Shown here one piece after another: positions 61,704 to 64,000 of a stretch of DNA of 64,000 bases. The stretch lies in NCBI GenBank assembly GCA_951812715.1, contig OX638323.1:62001-126000 (forward strand). Direction: 5' to 3'. The position numbers and the translations under genes are program-made. Origin of the DNA: an uncultured Pseudohongiella sp. GTDB taxonomy: Bacteria > Pseudomonadota > Gammaproteobacteria > Pseudomonadales > Pseudohongiellaceae. Positions within the stretch are counted from its first letter, which is position 1, and each line of letters begins with the position of its first letter. Under the pieces are notes generated by a model. That model saw nothing but the letters and a program-made list of their open reading frames with translations. It was not told where the DNA came from and made no database searches.

Positions 61704-62340
61704 CTAAGCTTGGAGACCGCTTCCGGTTTGTGTGTGTTCGACGGTAATCCATGATCTCAAAGTATGAGGCAGCAAAAACCAGAACCCCATGGCGATGACT
61801 ACTCCGATTTGATCGGCAACCCCATCAGGTTCGCCAAGCCGGAGCAGGAAAAACATGACTGGCGCAAGCCCCAGCACTACGCTGGCCAAGACCCGATTTA
61901 TCGGCCTTCGGGAAGCAACGAGCGTGGCAGTGGTAAAGTAATGACTGCGTCTCATGCAGCAGGCTGCCGCGCCCGCGAGCACCCAGAATAACAATGGCGC
62001 GGTCCAGGCAAGGCAAGGGAAATGTTGAGGTCCAGTGTGTCTCCCCGGAACGTCATGGCGTTTCCCAGGCTGAACGCCAATACGGTGGCCGCGATTGCCA
62101 GACTTGCGCGCCACACCGCGAACATCCAGGCAAACGGTAGCCGGGCGCCACGCCATCCACGCGTCACCAGTCAGCACGCAGCCATCAAGGAGAGAGCGAG
62201 AAACCAGTAGTCGCCGACAAGATCGAACAAGCCCCACCGATAGCCTTGGCCGTCAAATGCGCCGCAAATGGCTAGCAGCCAGAAAATGGGAGCAACAAAC
62301 GATGTCCAGATCAGTAACCCGCGGAGGAAGCCAGCGCTGA
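61704..62340 (-). pseudogene. Polytopic membrane protein broken by frameshifts
   Basis: Three frames in succession carry hydrophobic, protein-like sequence: LISAGFLRGLLIWTSFVAPI and RWGLFDLVGDYWFLALSLMA (to a stop near 62172), then LPFAWMFAVWRASLAIAATV and AFSLGNAMTFRGDTLDLNIS, then LAWTAPLLFWVLAGAAACCM and INRVLASVVLGLAPVMFFLL to the stop at 61704. Together they would be a ~210-residue membrane protein. Family not recognised. Confidence 0.6.
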
Positions 62341-63843
62341 TTAGTCTATCGTGCCGATGATATACCCCTGCCGATCAATTACATGGATCGGCTCCCGCCC
62401 GAAATCGGCAGCACAAAAAAGATCCGACTCCGCTTGAGAAAGCGTTACCGGACGCTCCATCAATCCGCTCTCTCCGCTATCAAAATCAAAATCCCTGCTC
62501 CTTATCCAATCGGTGTTTTCCGGACGCCCGCTCAAGGAGCTGCTGGGAATCAGGGACTGAACCGCCGCGACACTTGTCCGCGCTCCAAACACGGCATAGT
62601 CGTCAGCCTCGGTAACATCCACGACGTAGCCCAGATCCGCCAGAGATTGGACTGTAATCGCACTGAGCGCCATTTCGCCCCACTGAGCCGGCAACATGAT
62701 ATCGCCCCAGAGTTCGTCTATTCTCCAGTGCGCTCCATTGCGTTGTTGGACCGGCACCTTCTTCCCTTCGTAATCCCGTCCACCAGCGTCGTCAAACGCC
62801 GCGATCGCCAGTGGACCATTGAAGTGGGTATCAGCACTTGAGTCACTGAAAGACAGGTCATGGAGGAATCCAAATTTTTTCCAAAGCGTCCCGAATCCCA
62901 GAACATGCCCTATCTCATGCAGTCCTAGAATAAAGGCAAAACTAGGCGCATCCAAGCGAAGCGCCATACATCCGACAACAGGTAGTTGGGTGTTTTCGCG
63001 CAACACGTGTGGCGAACCATGTGCAAGCGCAAAGGTACTGCTAACGGAGGTACTGACATAGATTCGCAGATCATCTATTCGTTCCCCGGAAGGTATCTCA
63101 TACGGTTGACGGCCACACATTCCCGAGAACTCCTGAGCAAATGCATAATCCGGCAGGTCACCCACAATAACCGACATCCAGCGTCTGGCCGCGGACTGGA
63201 TTACACTCTTTTGATAGTCGGGGACATCGTCTAGGAATACGAGTTCTATGTCGAAGTCGCCCTTGCTTGACGAGTCAATGAGCACCCTGACGCCGCTGCT
63301 TCTTAAGGCAGCAACCTGATCGCCAATTGAGGAATCGCTCAGGGGATTTCCCCTGAGATCCAAGGCGGTCGCGCCGGTCAAGCTCAACAACGATGAAATG
63401 TCCATGATGTTGTTGAACTTGAGATCCAGAAGGGTCAGGTTGGTCAAGTCCGTCAAGGGCGATGTATCGGTAATATTGTTGAATCCAAGCCTAAGAGTGT
63501 CGAGTTGCAGCAGATCCGACAATGGCGCGATGTTCATGATCTCGTTACCGCCAAGATCCAGGCGGCGCACGCTGGTTGTGCCCGACAACCCCGAAATATC
63601 GCTGATTTCGTTGTCCGCAAGACCTAGGTAATCCGTCACAAGCAAGGGCGGGATAATTGCGATGTCGTTATTTCTGAGCCAGAGTGAGCGCAGCTTGCTC
63701 AAGCCCGACAACGGCGAGATATCTGTAATGGTGTTATGTCGAAGGTCCAGGTGGTCCAACTGGGTCAAGCCTGACAACGGTGAGAGATCCGTGATGTTGT
63801 TGCTTAAAAGTTCCAGGCGCTCCAGGTTGGTTAAGCCCGCCAA
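62341..63843 (-). CDS. LRR protein with leishmanolysin-like zinc metalloprotease domain (5' end disrupted)
   Basis: Residues 1-170 are 22-residue internalin-type leucine-rich repeats (LERLELLSNNITDLSPLSGL and similar). Residues ~190-420 are a metalloprotease with HEIGHVLGFGTLW (HExxHxxG), a distant third His in NGAHWRIDELWGDIMLP and the Met in DIM, the M8/leishmanolysin-like arrangement rather than matrixin. The tail (~60 residues) ends QGYIIGTID. The ORF opens with TTG 63843 in the middle of a repeat, and the upstream repeats continue in another frame (next entry), so the original N-terminus with its signal peptide is missing from this frame. Probably a secreted adhesin/protease, possibly inactivated. 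Confidence 0.75.
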   Translation of the reverse strand: MAGLTNLERLELLSNNITDLSPLSGLTQLDHLDLRHNTITDISPLSGLSKLRSLWLRNNDIAIIPPLLVTDYLGLADNEISDISGLSGTTSVRRLDLGGNEIMNIAPLSDLLQLDTLRLGFNNITDTSPLTDLTNLTLLDLKFNNIMDISSLLSLTGATALDLRGNPLSDSSIGDQVAALRSSGVRVLIDSSSKGDFDIELVFLDDVPDYQKSVIQSAARRWMSVIVGDLPDYAFAQEFSGMCGRQPYEIPSGERIDDLRIYVSTSVSSTFALAHGSPHVLRENTQLPVVGCMALRLDAPSFAFILGLHEIGHVLGFGTLWKKFGFLHDLSFSDSSADTHFNGPLAIAAFDDAGGRDYEGKKVPVQQRNGAHWRIDELWGDIMLPAQWGEMALSAITVQSLADLGYVVDVTEADDYAVFGARTSVAAVQSLIPSSSLSGRPENTDWIRSRDFDFDSGESGLMERPVTLSQAESDLFCAADFGREPIHVIDRQGYIIGTID

Positions 63844-63877
63844 GGGTGAGATATCGGCGAGCTCATTACCCTTAATG

Positions 63878-64000
63878 TCAGATTGATCATGCCTGATAAC
63901 GGCGAGAGATCCGTAACGTTGTTATTGCCGACATGCAATCTCGTCAGGCTGGTCAAGCCCGACAGTGAGGAGATATCCGTGAAGCCGTTTCCTCCGATAT
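63878..64000 (-). pseudogene. Upstream LRRs of the same gene in a shifted frame
   Basis: Encodes GGNGFTDISSLSGLTSLTRL and HVGNNNVTDLSPLSGMINLT, in register with the LRRs below. After INLT the sequence lacks about 7 bases relative to a full repeat and the downstream repeats (KGNELADISPLAGL) continue in another frame. The gene runs off the window. Confidence 0.75.

Overview
The window reads as the chromosome of a gammaproteobacterium. The support is the conserved order lolC-lolD-lolE-comEC-exbB-exbD-msbA-lpxK-ycaR-kdsB-LMW phosphatase-murB, the presence of Hda next to DUF2066, DUF2069 beside wrbA, a FleQ-type flagellar master regulator, and uvrC-pgsA followed by tRNA-Gly and tRNA-Cys. I do not assign it below class level.

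Layout. 1-6.1 kb: start of prpB, a glycosyltransferase plus TMTC-like TPR protein pair, and a two-gene SorAB-like sulfite dehydrogenase. 6.4-10.3 kb: a small unknown protein, a fused arsenosugar-type glycosyltransferase, a FlgM-like anti-sigma factor and a FleQ-like sigma54 activator whose 3' end runs into a 1.3 kb mosaic of hairpin repeats (10.3-11.6 kb). 11.6-19.7 kb: purN/purM, DUF2066, hda, DUF2069, wrbA, arsC, yihY, proS and an HU-like protein. 20.1-32.3 kb: one long co-directional envelope cluster for lipoprotein export, DNA uptake, biopolymer transport, lipid A/KDO and peptidoglycan. 32.4-35.2 kb: uvrC, pgsA and two tRNAs. A dispersed palindromic repeat recurs here; one copy lies in frame inside murB and another supplies the last codons of comEC.

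35.2-55.5 kb, directly after tRNA-Cys, is an accessory island of mixed base composition. It carries toxin-antitoxin loci (MqsRA-like, ParST with an exonuclease, BrnTA with a frameshifted toxin, two VapBC loci and a VapBC remnant), a large UvrD/HelD-type helicase and its truncated second copy, relics of type I restriction hsdR genes, a serine recombinase relic, AT-rich orphan genes and a secreted matrixin. It has been repeatedly hit by a RAYT/IS200-like element about 1.2 kb long with 12-bp ends GGGACACCCACC: two full copies, one internal-deletion derivative, solo ends, and short palindromes made only of the two ends.

55.5-64 kb: an SRAP (YedK) protein, then a zinc module (TonB receptor with His-rich loops, a small His/Cys periplasmic protein, MerC-like protein, Zur-like regulator and a candidate Zur operator), a stretch of decaying genes, and an LRR-containing leishmanolysin-like metalloprotease whose upstream LRRs are separated by a frameshift and run off the window.

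The best candidates for something new are the ParST-exonuclease operon with its CTGTA-N4-TACAG operators, the transposase family and its palindromic end-derived derivatives, the in-frame palindromic insertion in murB, and the hairpin mosaic downstream of fleQ.
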